Assembly: GCF_004361855.1 (NCBI RefSeq)
Contig: NZ_SNWQ01000001.1
Location: 791,961-855,960 of the forward strand
Direction: 5' to 3'
DNA from: Kribbella caucasensis
GTDB lineage: Bacteria; Actinomycetota; Actinomycetes; Propionibacteriales; Kribbellaceae
Length of the DNA: 64,000 bases
How positions within the stretch are numbered: the stretch's first letter is position 1; each line of letters begins with the position of its first letter. This document shows, in pieces, positions 35,372-43,768 of the stretch. The position numbers and the translations under genes are program-made. Below the pieces are notes generated by a model. That model worked only from the letters and a program-made list of their open reading frames with translations, made no database searches and was not told where the DNA came from.

Positions 35372-36156
35372 GAGAACTGTCCGGCCGTGCGGCCCTTACC
35401 AGGTAAGCCGGCGAACGCCTGGATGATGCCTAGCCACTCCTCGGCATCCGCCCCGACAGCCTGTACGGCGAGGTCGTCGCGGTGCCGGCGTTGGGTCGCG
35501 AGCAGGCAGAAGTCCTCGGCCGGACCGGTGACGCGTTGCTCGGCGTCCTCCGGGCCCCACGCCCAGGTCTCACCGTTCGGTCCGGTCAGTTCCACGTGGA
35601 ACGGCTCGGCCGGCGGTGTCCGGTCGTGCAGCAGATAGGCGAAGTCGCGGGTCCGCACGGCGAGGTGAGCGACATGCCGAAGCCGGCTCGACGGATGCCG
35701 CGTCACCCCGAGAGCGTCGACGACGTCCTGCCCATGCGCCCAGGTCTCCATCAGCCGAGCGGTCGCCATCGACGTCGGACTCATCGGCGGCCCGAACCAC
35801 TGCACTTTCTGACCCGCCGGCACCTGCTTCAGCGCCTCGGCAAGCTCCGCCCGCGTCTCCCGCCAATACGGCAGCAACTGATCCGGCGGCAGCGCCGCGC
35901 CTTCCGCGGCACCCTCTTCCACATACCCGGTCGGATTGGCCGCCGCCTTCCGCAGCGTCTCCTGGAAGACCTCCGGATCGGTCGCCGCGAGCCGAGCGGC
36001 CTCGTCGGTCCAGGCCAGGTGCGCGATCTGATGCGCGATCGTCCATCCCTCGGCCGGCGTCGGTGTCGCCCAAACGTCAGCCGCCAGCCCGCCGACCAGC
36101 GCGTCCAGCTCGGCGCTCTCAGCCCAGAGATCGGCCAGTACCTCGTCCAGTTGCAC
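35368..36156 (-). CDS. DinB/maleylpyruvate-isomerase-like metal-binding protein (TIGR03084 type)
   Basis: 262 residues. The N-terminal DinB-like four-helix domain shows a metal-binding pattern with [19 protein letters not shown] and [15 protein letters not shown]; His residues in both helices are the expected ligands. Relatives are mycothiol-dependent maleylpyruvate isomerases, but this subgroup is defined only as metal-binding and is often next to AtuA-like genes. It is the first gene of the operon; start GTG 36156 has GGGGAG 8 nt upstream, and the in-frame start at 36225 was discarded because the extra residues are not conserved-looking. The 170-bp region before it must hold the operon promoter. 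Confidence 0.82.
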   Translation of the reverse strand: MQLDEVLADLWAESAELDALVGGLAADVWATPTPAEGWTIAHQIAHLAWTDEAARLAATDPEVFQETLRKAAANPTGYVEEGAAEGAALPPDQLLPYWRETRAELAEALKQVPAGQKVQWFGPPMSPTSMATARLMETWAHGQDVVDALGVTRHPSSRLRHVAHLAVRTRDFAYLLHDRTPPAEPFHVELTGPNGETWAWGPEDAEQRVTGPAEDFCLLATQRRHRDDLAVQAVGADAEEWLGIIQAFAGLPGKGRTAGQFS

Positions 36157-36326
36157 GCTTGGACTCCCCTGCTCGACCAGCAGTTCAGTGCGTCCGAGCG
36201 TCCCACTCCCACCAAAAAGAATCAAGTGTGCTTGTTTTGCTTCGAGCCTGACTTGTCACGGAAAGTAGGCGATTGGTCACGCTGATCACTATGTTGACCG
36301 GATGACTGGATTTGTAGACGGTGCCA

Positions 36327-36947
36327 ATGGACTTCGGTAGGCCGATCGGCACGGTGGTGCCCTCGCTCGACGGCGCCGTACTCGAGGTGCTCGCGGGGAC
36401 TGATCGTGGTCTGTCCGGCCGCCAGGTGCACAGCCTCGCCGGTGCCGGCAGCGTCGCCGGCGTGCGCCTCGTGCTGCAGCGATTGGCGTCGACCGGCTTG
36501 GTACAGGTCACCGAGTCCGGCAACTCGTTGCTCTACACCCTGAACCGGAAGCACCTCGCCGCCCAGGCCGTCGAGCTACTGGCCGGCCTGCGGACCACCT
36601 TCGTCGAGAGCCTGCGCGCCGAGCTCTCGACCTGGACGATCCCACCCGTGCACGTCAGCCTGTACGGCGCGGCCGCGCGGGGTGACGGCGATCTCGACAG
36701 CGACGTCGACCTGCTGCTGATCCGCCCCGACGAAGTTGCCGCCGACAACCGCCTGTGGGAACGCCAGGCCGCCGACCTGCTCCACACCATCGTCGACATG
36801 ACCGGCAACCCGGCCCAACTCCACGAACTGACCCCTGCCGAGCTCACCGCCCAGCCCAACCTCCACCACCCCGAGGCCATCACCCTCCACGGCCCCGACC
36901 TGCAAACCCTCCAAACCGCCCTGCCCGCCCACCTCGAACTGGTCTGA
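36327..36947 (+). CDS. HTH domain fused to a minimal nucleotidyltransferase domain
   Basis: 206 residues. The first 80 look like a winged helix (GLSGRQVHSLAGAGSVAGVRLVLQRLASTGLV, then a beta-hairpin wing). From about 108 a polymerase-beta-type nucleotidyltransferase core follows, with LYGAAARGDGDLDSDVDLL, the G-x-x-A-R-G-D-x-D-x-D-S-D-x-D pattern with both catalytic Asp residues. Minimal nucleotidyltransferases of the MNT type often pair with HEPN toxins, but no HEPN-like gene adjoins this one, so it may be a stand-alone regulator or modifier. Start ATG 36327; GTG at 36321 is in frame. Function unknown. Confidence 0.75.
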   Translation: MDFGRPIGTVVPSLDGAVLEVLAGTDRGLSGRQVHSLAGAGSVAGVRLVLQRLASTGLVQVTESGNSLLYTLNRKHLAAQAVELLAGLRTTFVESLRAELSTWTIPPVHVSLYGAAARGDGDLDSDVDLLLIRPDEVAADNRLWERQAADLLHTIVDMTGNPAQLHELTPAELTAQPNLHHPEAITLHGPDLQTLQTALPAHLELV

Positions 36948-37053
36948 CCCCCGCGTCACCACATCGACGGCTATCGACCTCCTCCCACCTCACCCCAGCC
37001 CCACCAGCTTGGCTCAGCTCGATCGATGTTCTTCTGACTGTCGACAACCGTTG

Positions 37054-37081
37054 CTGCCGTACCGGCCCCGGGGTACGGCAG
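37054..37081. promoter_or_regulatory. 10-bp-stem hairpin just upstream of the YhhN gene
   Basis: CTGCCGTACC (37054-37063) and GGTACGGCAG (37072-37081) form a perfect 10-bp stem with an 8-nt loop. No T-run follows, and the right arm overlaps the proposed -10 box CAGACT (37079-37084) of the next gene. It may be an operator, or a Rho-dependent stop for the nucleotidyltransferase gene. Confidence 0.45.
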
Positions 37082-37091
37082 ACTCGGCGGT

Positions 37092-37748
37092 ATGAACCTG
37101 GGGCGGCTGGCGAGTGATCGGCGGCGGTTGACGGCGTTCTGGGGTGCGACGGTGGTACAGGTGGCCGCCGTCGCCTTCGACGTCAAGGTGCTGAAGCAGG
37201 CGAGCAAGGTGTCGCTGATGCCGTTGCTGTTGTCCTGGGCGCGGACCCAAGACGCCCCGCCGCTCCTACAGGCTGCACTTCTCGCCTCGGCTGCCGGCGA
37301 CCTGTTACTGGAGACCGACCTGCAACTGGCCGGAATCGCAGCCTTCGCGGCAGCCCACGCCTGCTACCTGGCCGTGTTCCTGTCCCAGCCCGGACAACGG
37401 CCGTGGCGCGTCGCAGCGGCGTACGGCGCTCTCTGGGCCGCCCTGATCGCGGTGCTGTCACCCGGTCTCGACGGTCAACGGGTCCCGGTCGCGGCGTACG
37501 CCCTGTTGCTGACGGCAACTGCCATCGCCTCCCGCTGGCACAACTCCCGCAGCGGCCTCGGCGGCACCCTGTTCCTCATCTCCGACGCCCTCATCGCCAT
37601 GCGCCTCGCGGGCCGCGACTTCCCCGGCCGCGGCGCCTTGGTGATGTCCACCTACGCCACCGGCCAATACCTCCTAACCTCCGGCCTCAACCGGCAGCGG
37701 CCCACCGGTAAGCGTCAGCCGGTAGCGACGGCAAGTGAAACAGGCTAG
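37092..37748 (+). CDS. YhhN-family membrane protein (lysoplasmalogenase-like)
   Basis: 218 residues with about seven hydrophobic helices, the TMEM86/YhhN fold. The conserved SKVSLMPLLL, GDLLLE and FLISDALIAM segments contain the acidic residues thought to be catalytic in lysoplasmalogenases, which cut the vinyl-ether bond of lysoplasmalogens; in bacteria the true substrate is not established. CAGACT sits 7 nt before the ATG (leaderless), within GGCAGACTCGGCGG, a 14-bp string repeated exactly at the sulfatase start. The 3' end overlaps the convergent FAD oxidoreductase by 4 bp. Confidence 0.8.
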   Translation: MNLGRLASDRRRLTAFWGATVVQVAAVAFDVKVLKQASKVSLMPLLLSWARTQDAPPLLQAALLASAAGDLLLETDLQLAGIAAFAAAHACYLAVFLSQPGQRPWRVAAAYGALWAALIAVLSPGLDGQRVPVAAYALLLTATAIASRWHNSRSGLGGTLFLISDALIAMRLAGRDFPGRGALVMSTYATGQYLLTSGLNRQRPTGKRQPVATASETG

Positions 37749-39112
37749 TGACCGAGGAGTGGGGACATCAGGCGGGCGAGGCGGCTGTTCCGGCCGGTCA
37801 CTCGTTCTTCGGCGTCGGCGGCCGTCATTGTCCGCAGGCCGGCGTTGATGCCGAGCCAGCGCAGCGGTTCCGGCTCCCAGACCGGCGACCGGTGGCCGAC
37901 CCAGGGCAGCCGGACCAGCTCGGAGTGGCGCCCGAGCACGAGATCGGTCAGGGTGCGGCCGGCCAGGTTCGCAGTACTGACGCCGTCGCCGACGTAGCCG
38001 CCGGCCCAGCCGAGTCCGGTGCCGCGGTCCAGGCCGACCGAGGCGCACCAATCGCGCGGAACCCCGAGCGGACCGCCCCAGGCATGGGTGAACCGGACCT
38101 CCTCGAGTCCACCGAACAGGTCGCGCAGTGTGCGGCGGAGAGCGGCGAACACCCGGGGCCGGGCGTCGAAGGAGGGCGTGATCCGGGACCCGAAGTGGTA
38201 CGGTGCGCCCCGCCCGCCGAAGGCGATCCGCCCGTCGGCGGTGCGTTGCCCGTAGATGATCAAGTGCCGGTGGTCGCTGAACGTCGGCCGCCCGGCCAGC
38301 CCGATCCGTGCCCAGTCGGCCACATCGAGTGGCTCGGTCGCGACCATCAGGGAGTACACCGGCGCGATCGTGCGCCGATACCCCGGTAGGCGTGCCGTGA
38401 AGCCCTCGGTGGCCCGGACAACCACCTCGGCCCGCACCACGCCGTACGACGTGGTCGCGCGGCCCGGCTCGATCGCGGTCACCGTGGTCCGCTCGTGAAC
38501 CACCACGCCGAGCCGCTCGACCACCTCGGCCAAGCCCCGGACCAGTCGCCCGGGGTGGATCGCCGCGCAGTGCGGGGTGAACGTTGCTCCGAGCACGTGG
38601 TTCGCGCGGACGTGCTGGGCGACCTCGTCCGGTTCGAGGAAGCGCAGGTCACCGGGACCCCACTCGCGGGCCTCGGCCACCTCGGCGCGCGCCCGGGCCA
38701 ACTGGGCCGGCGTCCGGGCGAGGACGATCGTGCCGCCCTTGTGGTAGTCGCAGTCGATCCCCTCGGCCGCGGTCACCAGGCCGATCTCGTTGACAGTGGC
38801 CTGCATCGCCCGGTGCATCGCGATCGCCGATTCCCGGTTCGAGCCCGGCAGCGCGGCCAGGCGTTTCGACGAGACGGGGAACAGCGCCGAGCACCAGCCG
38901 CCGTTCCGCCCGGACGCCCCGAACCCGGCGGTCTCCGCCTCGAGTACGACGATCCGCAGGGTGGGATCGGCCTTCGCGAGGTAGTACGCCGTCCACAGGC
39001 CGGTGTACCCGGCGCCGACGATCGCCACATCGGCCGTGCAGTCACTCGGGAGTTCGGGCCGCGGCGGCGCGGGCTCCCGGGTGGTCTCGGCCCAGAGTGG
39101 GACAGTGATCAG
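37745..39112 (-). CDS. FAD-dependent amine oxidoreductase (PuuB/DAO family), intact copy
   Basis: Glycine-oxidase-fold flavoenzyme, about 455 residues, like gamma-glutamylputrescine oxidase PuuB. It has a complete FAD site: VAIVGAGYTGLWTAYYL (G33), the ribose-binding acid in VVLEAE (E58 or E60) and ASGRNGGWCSALFP. It would oxidise an amine imported by the adjoining polyamine transporter. No ATG, GTG or TTG exists in frame between the preceding stop and the FAD motif except a GTG inside the first beta strand. The best start is CTG 39112, which overlaps the Lrp stop as CTGA in the manner of the coupled genes in this window. Confidence 0.82.
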   Translation of the reverse strand: MITVPLWAETTREPAPPRPELPSDCTADVAIVGAGYTGLWTAYYLAKADPTLRIVVLEAETAGFGASGRNGGWCSALFPVSSKRLAALPGSNRESAIAMHRAMQATVNEIGLVTAAEGIDCDYHKGGTIVLARTPAQLARARAEVAEAREWGPGDLRFLEPDEVAQHVRANHVLGATFTPHCAAIHPGRLVRGLAEVVERLGVVVHERTTVTAIEPGRATTSYGVVRAEVVVRATEGFTARLPGYRRTIAPVYSLMVATEPLDVADWARIGLAGRPTFSDHRHLIIYGQRTADGRIAFGGRGAPYHFGSRITPSFDARPRVFAALRRTLRDLFGGLEEVRFTHAWGGPLGVPRDWCASVGLDRGTGLGWAGGYVGDGVSTANLAGRTLTDLVLGRHSELVRLPWVGHRSPVWEPEPLRWLGINAGLRTMTAADAEERVTGRNSRLARLMSPLLGH

Positions 39113-39591
39113 CGCACGCCCCAGGAGTAGGTCTGTTTCACCAGCTTCAGGTACACGAAGGTCTCGGTGACCTTCACCCCCTCGATCTGGCGGATCCGGT
39201 CCGACAGCACCCGCAGCAGGTGCTCGTCGCTCTCGCACAGCACCTCGGCGAGCAGGTCGAACGAGCCGGCGGTGATCACCACGTACTCGATCTCGTCCAT
39301 CCCGGCCAGCTCGTCGGCGATCGGCTCCAGGGCGCCCTCGGCCTTGATCCCGATCATCGCCTGGCGGGCGAACCCCAGCTCGAGTGGGTCGGTGACCGCG
39401 ACCACCTGCATCACGCCGGCCTCGGTCAGTCGCTGGACCCGCTGCCGGACCGCGGCCTCGGACAATCCGACAGCCTTGCCGATCGCGGCGTACGAACGAC
39501 GGCCGTCCAGCTGGAGCTGTTCGATGATCGCCTTGGAGATGTCGTCGAGCAACGCCTGGTTCTTGTCCGGGTTCCCGGTGCGCACAGCCAC
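39109..39591 (-). CDS. Lrp/AsnC-family transcriptional regulator
   Basis: 160 residues: N-terminal helix-turn-helix (LLDDISKAIIEQLQLDGRRSYAAIGKAVGLSEAAVRQRVQRL) and a C-terminal RAM ligand domain (GIKAEGALEPIADELAGM, ITAGSFDLLAEVLC). Such proteins sense amino acids or related metabolites. It is co-transcribed with the FAD amine oxidoreductase and divergent from the polyamine importer, so it most likely controls the polyamine locus. The GTG start has CAGGAT 6 nt upstream, suggesting a leaderless message. Phased GCAAATA repeats in the divergent region may be its sites. Confidence 0.88.
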   Translation of the reverse strand: MAVRTGNPDKNQALLDDISKAIIEQLQLDGRRSYAAIGKAVGLSEAAVRQRVQRLTEAGVMQVVAVTDPLELGFARQAMIGIKAEGALEPIADELAGMDEIEYVVITAGSFDLLAEVLCESDEHLLRVLSDRIRQIEGVKVTETFVYLKLVKQTYSWGVR

Positions 39592-39757
39592 GCAGTGATC
39601 CTGTCAGCGTCACCGGGGGTATTCAAGTCGATGCTGAGGATTTCGTTGCAAATAGGGGCAAATACTACGGAATCACTTGTCTCGGCGGGTTGCCTTTGAC
39701 AGTATCGCCCGCGTCCAGCGTTTCTCATGCTGGCTCGCGCGTTCTCAGGAGGTCCCG
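39592..39757. promoter_or_regulatory. Divergent control region of the polyamine locus
   Basis: 166 bp between the Lrp gene and the solute-binding protein gene. GCAAATA occurs at 39648-39654 and 39658-39664, a 10-bp period, in the only AT-rich patch; Lrp proteins favour such phased AT-rich sites. A TTGACA at 39696-39701 is a good -35 for the importer but no convincing -10 was found. AGGAGG (39748-39753) is the importer's ribosome binding site. Confidence 0.45.
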
Positions 39758-40954
39758 ATGAACGTCCGTCCGCAGTACCCCGTCAGCCGCCGGACCGTCC
39801 TGACCGGGATGTCGTTGTCCGCGCTCGGGCTGTCCGGCTCAGGTCTGCTGGCCGCTTGCGGTACACCGGCCGCGAAACAGACCGAGCAGCAGTGTGTCAG
39901 CACCGACCTGTCGTCCACCGAGAAGACGCTGAACTTCTCCAACTGGCCCAGCTACATGGACGAGGCCGACGAGAAGGTGAACGGCAAGACGGTGCTGCCG
40001 ACACTGGCCGCCTTCGAGAAGTTGTCCGGCATCAAGGTGAACTACACGGCCGATGTGAACGACAACGCCGAGTTCTTCGCCAAGGTCAAGGACCAGTTGG
40101 GCGCCTGCCAGCCGACCGGCCGGGACATCTTCGTGCTGACAGACTGGATGGCGTCCCGGATGGTCAAGCTCGGCTGGATCCAGAAACTGGACCACGCCAA
40201 GATCCCGAACGTCGATGCGAACCTGCTGCCGAGCCTCAAGGGCCCGGCGTGGGATTCCAGCCGCGACTACAGCGTGCCCTGGCAGAGCGGGTTGACCGGT
40301 ATCGCCTACAACGCCAAGCACACCAAGGAAGTGAAGAGCTTTACCGAACTGCTCACCCGGCCCGACCTCAAGGGCAAGATCACGCTGCTGTCGGAGATGC
40401 GCGACACGATGCTGTTCATGCTCCGGATCGACGGTGCCGACCCGACCAAGTTCGGCGACGAGGAGTGGGGCAAGGCGCTGGAGAAGTTGCAGGGATATGT
40501 CGCGTCCAGCCAGATCAGGCGGTTCACCGGCAACGACTACATCCAGGACCTGAACGCGGGCAACATCGTCGCCTGCGAGGCCTGGTCAGGTGATGTGCTC
40601 GCCCTGCAGGCGGACAACCCGGACATCAAGTTCGTCGTCCCCGAAGAGGGTCTCGGGCTGTGGTCCGACAACATGCTGGTGCCGAACAAGGCCACCCACA
40701 AGGCGAATGCCGAGGCTTTGATCAACCACTACTACGACCCCCAGGTGGCCGCCACCCTCGCGGCCTGGGTCAACTTCATCTGTCCGGTCCAGGGCGCGAA
40801 GGAGGCGATGGAGAAGGTCGACCCCGAGCTGGTCGACAGCCCGTTGATCTTCCCCGATGAGGCGGATCTGGCGAAGGCGTACGGGTTCATGGCGCTGGAC
40901 GAGGCCAAGTCGAAGCAGTACGAGTCGGACTTCAACCGGGTGATCGGGGGCTGA
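39758..40954 (+). CDS. potD: Polyamine ABC transporter substrate-binding lipoprotein (PotD/PotF type)
   Basis: 398 residues from ATG 39758 behind AGGAGG. The N-terminus combines a twin-arginine motif (SRRTVLT, R11-R12) with a lipobox LAAC (C34), so it is a Tat-exported lipoprotein. The body has the PotD/PotF features NFSNWPSYMDE, VPWQSGLTGIAYN and EEGLGLWSDNMLVPN. It would capture putrescine, spermidine or a similar amine. First gene of a five-gene plus-strand operon. Frames starting upstream at 39677 were discarded because they lack a ribosome binding site and precede the signal peptide. Confidence 0.9.
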   Translation: MNVRPQYPVSRRTVLTGMSLSALGLSGSGLLAACGTPAAKQTEQQCVSTDLSSTEKTLNFSNWPSYMDEADEKVNGKTVLPTLAAFEKLSGIKVNYTADVNDNAEFFAKVKDQLGACQPTGRDIFVLTDWMASRMVKLGWIQKLDHAKIPNVDANLLPSLKGPAWDSSRDYSVPWQSGLTGIAYNAKHTKEVKSFTELLTRPDLKGKITLLSEMRDTMLFMLRIDGADPTKFGDEEWGKALEKLQGYVASSQIRRFTGNDYIQDLNAGNIVACEAWSGDVLALQADNPDIKFVVPEEGLGLWSDNMLVPNKATHKANAEALINHYYDPQVAATLAAWVNFICPVQGAKEAMEKVDPELVDSPLIFPDEADLAKAYGFMALDEAKSKQYESDFNRVIGG

Positions 40955-40959
40955 TCGCG

Positions 40960-42081
40960 GTGGCCGGCGACCTCGTTCTGAGCGGTCTGACCAAGCGTTT
41001 CGGGGCCTTCACCGCCGTGGACGATCTCGATCTGACCGTGCCACGGGGTGCCTTCTTCGCGCTCCTCGGTCCGTCCGGCTGCGGCAAGACCACCACCCTG
41101 CGAATGGTCGCCGGACTCGAGGAGCCCACTGCGGGCAGCATCGGTCTAGGGGACGACGACATTACCGGTTTGCGCCCCTATAAGCGGCCGGTGAACACGG
41201 TGTTCCAGAACTACGCGCTGTTCCCGCACCTCGACATCTTCGAGAATGTCGCCTTCGGCCTCCGCCGTCGCGGCGTCAAGGAGATCCGCCGCCAGGTCGA
41301 AGAGATGCTGGAGCTGGTCGAACTGGTCGGCTACGGCGACCGCCGGCCGGCCCAGCTGTCCGGCGGTCAGCAGCAGCGCGTCGCTCTGGCCCGGGCGTTG
41401 ATCAACCGGCCGGAGGTTCTCCTGCTGGACGAGCCGCTCGGCGCACTCGACCTGAAGCTGCGCCGGCAGATGCAGATCGAGCTGAAACGGATCCAGACCG
41501 AGGTCGGTATCACCTTCGTGCACGTGACGCACGACCAGGAGGAGGCCATGACGATGGCCGACACGATCGCGGTGATGAACGCGGGGGTGATCGAACAGCG
41601 AGGCGCCCCGGCCGTCCTGTACGACTTGCCGGCGACGACGTTTGTGGCCAACTTCCTCGGCCAGTCCAACCTGGTGGCCGGGACGATCCTGGAGCGTTCC
41701 GGCGAGGACCTGGTGATCGATGCCCACGGCAGCAAGCAGGTCGTGCCGGTCAAGCGGTCAAGAGTGGCCGACGGTGAGGTCTGGGTGGGGATCAGGCCGG
41801 AGAAGGTCTTCCTCGCCCGGGCCGGGAGCGAGACGGACACCGGCGCGAACTCGTTGCGTGGCGGCGTCGTCACCGATGTGAGCTATTGCGGCGTGAGTAC
41901 GCAGTACCTGGCCCGGATGCCGTGGAACCAGGAGCTGACCGTCTTCGAGCAGAACACCGGCGCCCGGGACACGTTCGCGGTCGGTGACTCGGTGGACCTG
42001 CACTGGCAGCCGTCGCACACGTTCGTGCTGGATGCCAGGCAGGACGCCACCGCCGGTGTCGAGGCGGAGGAGACGGGGTGA
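40960..42081 (+). CDS. potA: Polyamine ABC transporter ATP-binding protein (PotA type)
   Basis: 373 residues; Walker A GPSGCGKT (37-44), signature LSGGQQQRVALARAL, Walker B VLLLDEPLGALD, switch His in VTHDQEEAMTMAD, and a C-terminal TOBE domain (from about 280, VGIRPEKVFL) typical of PotA/FutC-type importers. It drives uptake by the two permeases that follow. Start GTG 40960 lies 5 bases after the binding-protein stop with GGGGG nearby; the end overlaps the permease gene as GTGA. Confidence 0.92.
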   Translation: MAGDLVLSGLTKRFGAFTAVDDLDLTVPRGAFFALLGPSGCGKTTTLRMVAGLEEPTAGSIGLGDDDITGLRPYKRPVNTVFQNYALFPHLDIFENVAFGLRRRGVKEIRRQVEEMLELVELVGYGDRRPAQLSGGQQQRVALARALINRPEVLLLDEPLGALDLKLRRQMQIELKRIQTEVGITFVHVTHDQEEAMTMADTIAVMNAGVIEQRGAPAVLYDLPATTFVANFLGQSNLVAGTILERSGEDLVIDAHGSKQVVPVKRSRVADGEVWVGIRPEKVFLARAGSETDTGANSLRGGVVTDVSYCGVSTQYLARMPWNQELTVFEQNTGARDTFAVGDSVDLHWQPSHTFVLDARQDATAGVEAEETG

Positions 42082-42971
42082 CCGCGCTCAGCCAGCTCGG
42101 CGGACCACCCGCTGCCGTGACGGAGAAACCCGGGCGGCGGTTCACGGCGTACCTGCTGCTCTTACCGGGTGGGCTCTGGCTGGCGCTGTTCTTCGTTGTA
42201 CCTCTGGTGTCGTTGCTCAGTGCGAGCCTGTACGACCCGAGCGGCACGGTCGAGACTGGCTACGCGGTGACCGGGCACTGGCAGAACTACGTCGACGCAC
42301 TGCAGGACTACGCGCGGCCGTTCGGGCGGTCGATGTGGTACGCGCTGCTGACCACGGCCTTCTGCCTGCTGCTCGGCTATCCGCTCGCCTATGCGATCGC
42401 CTTCAAGTCCGGCCGGTGGAAGAACCTGATGCTGGCCTTGGTGATCGCGCCGTTCTTCACCAGCTTCCTGGTCCGGACGCTGTCGTGGAAACTCCTGCTC
42501 GGTGACAACGGTGTCGTCGTCGACACCCTGAAGTGGCTGCACATCCTCGGTCCTGACGGGCGGTTGCTCGCCACCACGACCGCGGTGGTCACCGGATTGA
42601 CGTACAACTTCCTGCCGTTCATGGTGCTGCCGCTCTACGCCAGCCTGGAGAAGATCGACCATCGGCTGATCGAGGCAGGTGGTGACCTGTTCGCCGGGCC
42701 GGTCACCACGTTCCGCACGGTGACGCTGCCGCTGTCGATGCCCGGAGTCGTCGCGGGAACCCTGCTGACCTTCATCCCCGCGGCTGGTGACTACATCAAC
42801 GCCGAGCTGCTCGGTACGCCGCAACAACGGATGATCGGCAACGACATCCAGAACCTGTTCGCAGCCGGCGCCCACCCGACCGCCGCGGCGCTGTCGGTGA
42901 CGTTGATGGCGACGATCGTCGTCCTGGTCCTGTTCTACGTTCGCCGGGTGGGGACGGAGGACCTGCTATGA
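42078..42971 (+). CDS. potB: Polyamine ABC transporter permease 1 (PotB type)
   Basis: 297-residue membrane protein with about six helices. The EAA-type loop is EAGGDLFAGPVTTFRTVTLPLSMPGV, which docks the ATPase. N-terminal LLLPGGLWLALFFVVPLVSLLSASLY is the usual first helix of this family. The GTG start overlaps the ATPase stop and the end overlaps the second permease as ATGA, so the subunits are translated in turn. Confidence 0.9.
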   Translation: MTALSQLGGPPAAVTEKPGRRFTAYLLLLPGGLWLALFFVVPLVSLLSASLYDPSGTVETGYAVTGHWQNYVDALQDYARPFGRSMWYALLTTAFCLLLGYPLAYAIAFKSGRWKNLMLALVIAPFFTSFLVRTLSWKLLLGDNGVVVDTLKWLHILGPDGRLLATTTAVVTGLTYNFLPFMVLPLYASLEKIDHRLIEAGGDLFAGPVTTFRTVTLPLSMPGVVAGTLLTFIPAAGDYINAELLGTPQQRMIGNDIQNLFAAGAHPTAAALSVTLMATIVVLVLFYVRRVGTEDLL

Positions 42972-43768
42972 CCAGGACAGGGCGGTGGATCGGGCGGCAT
43001 CTGGTGCTGTTCGCCGGGTTCCTGGTGCTGCTGTACCTGTTCACGCCGATCTTCGTCGTCGTGCTGATGTCGTTCAACGACCCGAAGAGCCGGCTGTCCT
43101 ACGAGTTCGACGGCTTCACCCTGCGGAACTGGCAGGACCCCTGCCAGCCGTTCGGGTTGTGCGACGCGGTCAGCACCAGCTTGCGGATCGGCCTGCTCGC
43201 CACGGTACTCGCCACCGCCCTCGGCACCTTGATGGCGTTCGCGATGGTGCGGCACCGGTACCGCGGACGGGCCGCGACGAGTCTGTTCATCTTCCTGCCG
43301 ATGGCCTCCCCGGAGATCGTCCTGGGGTCCTCGTTGCTGGCGCTGTTCGTCTCCGCCGGGTTCGGTGGCGTGCTCGGTTTCTGGACGATCCTGATCGCGC
43401 ACGTGATGTTCTGCCTGTCCTTCGTGGTGGTGACGGTGAAGGCCCGGCTGGCTGGGATGGACACCCGGCTCGAGCAGGCGGCGATGGACCTGTACGCCAA
43501 CGAGTGGCAGACCTTCTGGCGGATCACCTTCCCGCTGGTCTTCCCCGGCATCCTGGCCGCCGCGTTGCTGAGTTTCTCGCTCTCCTTCGACGACTTCATC
43601 ATCACGAACCTCAACGCCGGCCGGACGGTCACCTTCCCGATGTACGTCTGGGGCTCTGCACAGCGCGACATTCCGCCGCAGATCAACGTGATCGGCACGG
43701 CGATGTTCATGCTCGCGGTGCTCCTCGTACTCGGTGGTGAACTCGCCCGCCGCAGGCGGTCCCGGTGA
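42968..43768 (+). CDS. potC: Polyamine ABC transporter permease 2 (PotC type)
   Basis: 266-residue permease with six hydrophobic helices. EQAAMDLYANEWQTFWRITFPLVFPGI is the EAA loop (here E-Q-A-A), followed by SFDDFIITNL, a PotC hallmark. It would form the channel together with the first permease. Overlaps flank it on both sides (ATGA before, GTGA after). It is followed immediately by the truncated FAD oxidoreductase, which places that enzyme in the uptake operon. Confidence 0.9.
   Translation: MTRTGRWIGRHLVLFAGFLVLLYLFTPIFVVVLMSFNDPKSRLSYEFDGFTLRNWQDPCQPFGLCDAVSTSLRIGLLATVLATALGTLMAFAMVRHRYRGRAATSLFIFLPMASPEIVLGSSLLALFVSAGFGGVLGFWTILIAHVMFCLSFVVVTVKARLAGMDTRLEQAAMDLYANEWQTFWRITFPLVFPGILAAALLSFSLSFDDFIITNLNAGRTVTFPMYVWGSAQRDIPPQINVIGTAMFMLAVLLVLGGELARRRRSR

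Noticed and set aside
39692..39735. Complete sigma-70-type promoter for the polyamine importer
   Set aside because: TTGACA is present at 39696, but no acceptable -10 hexamer lies 16-18 bp downstream.
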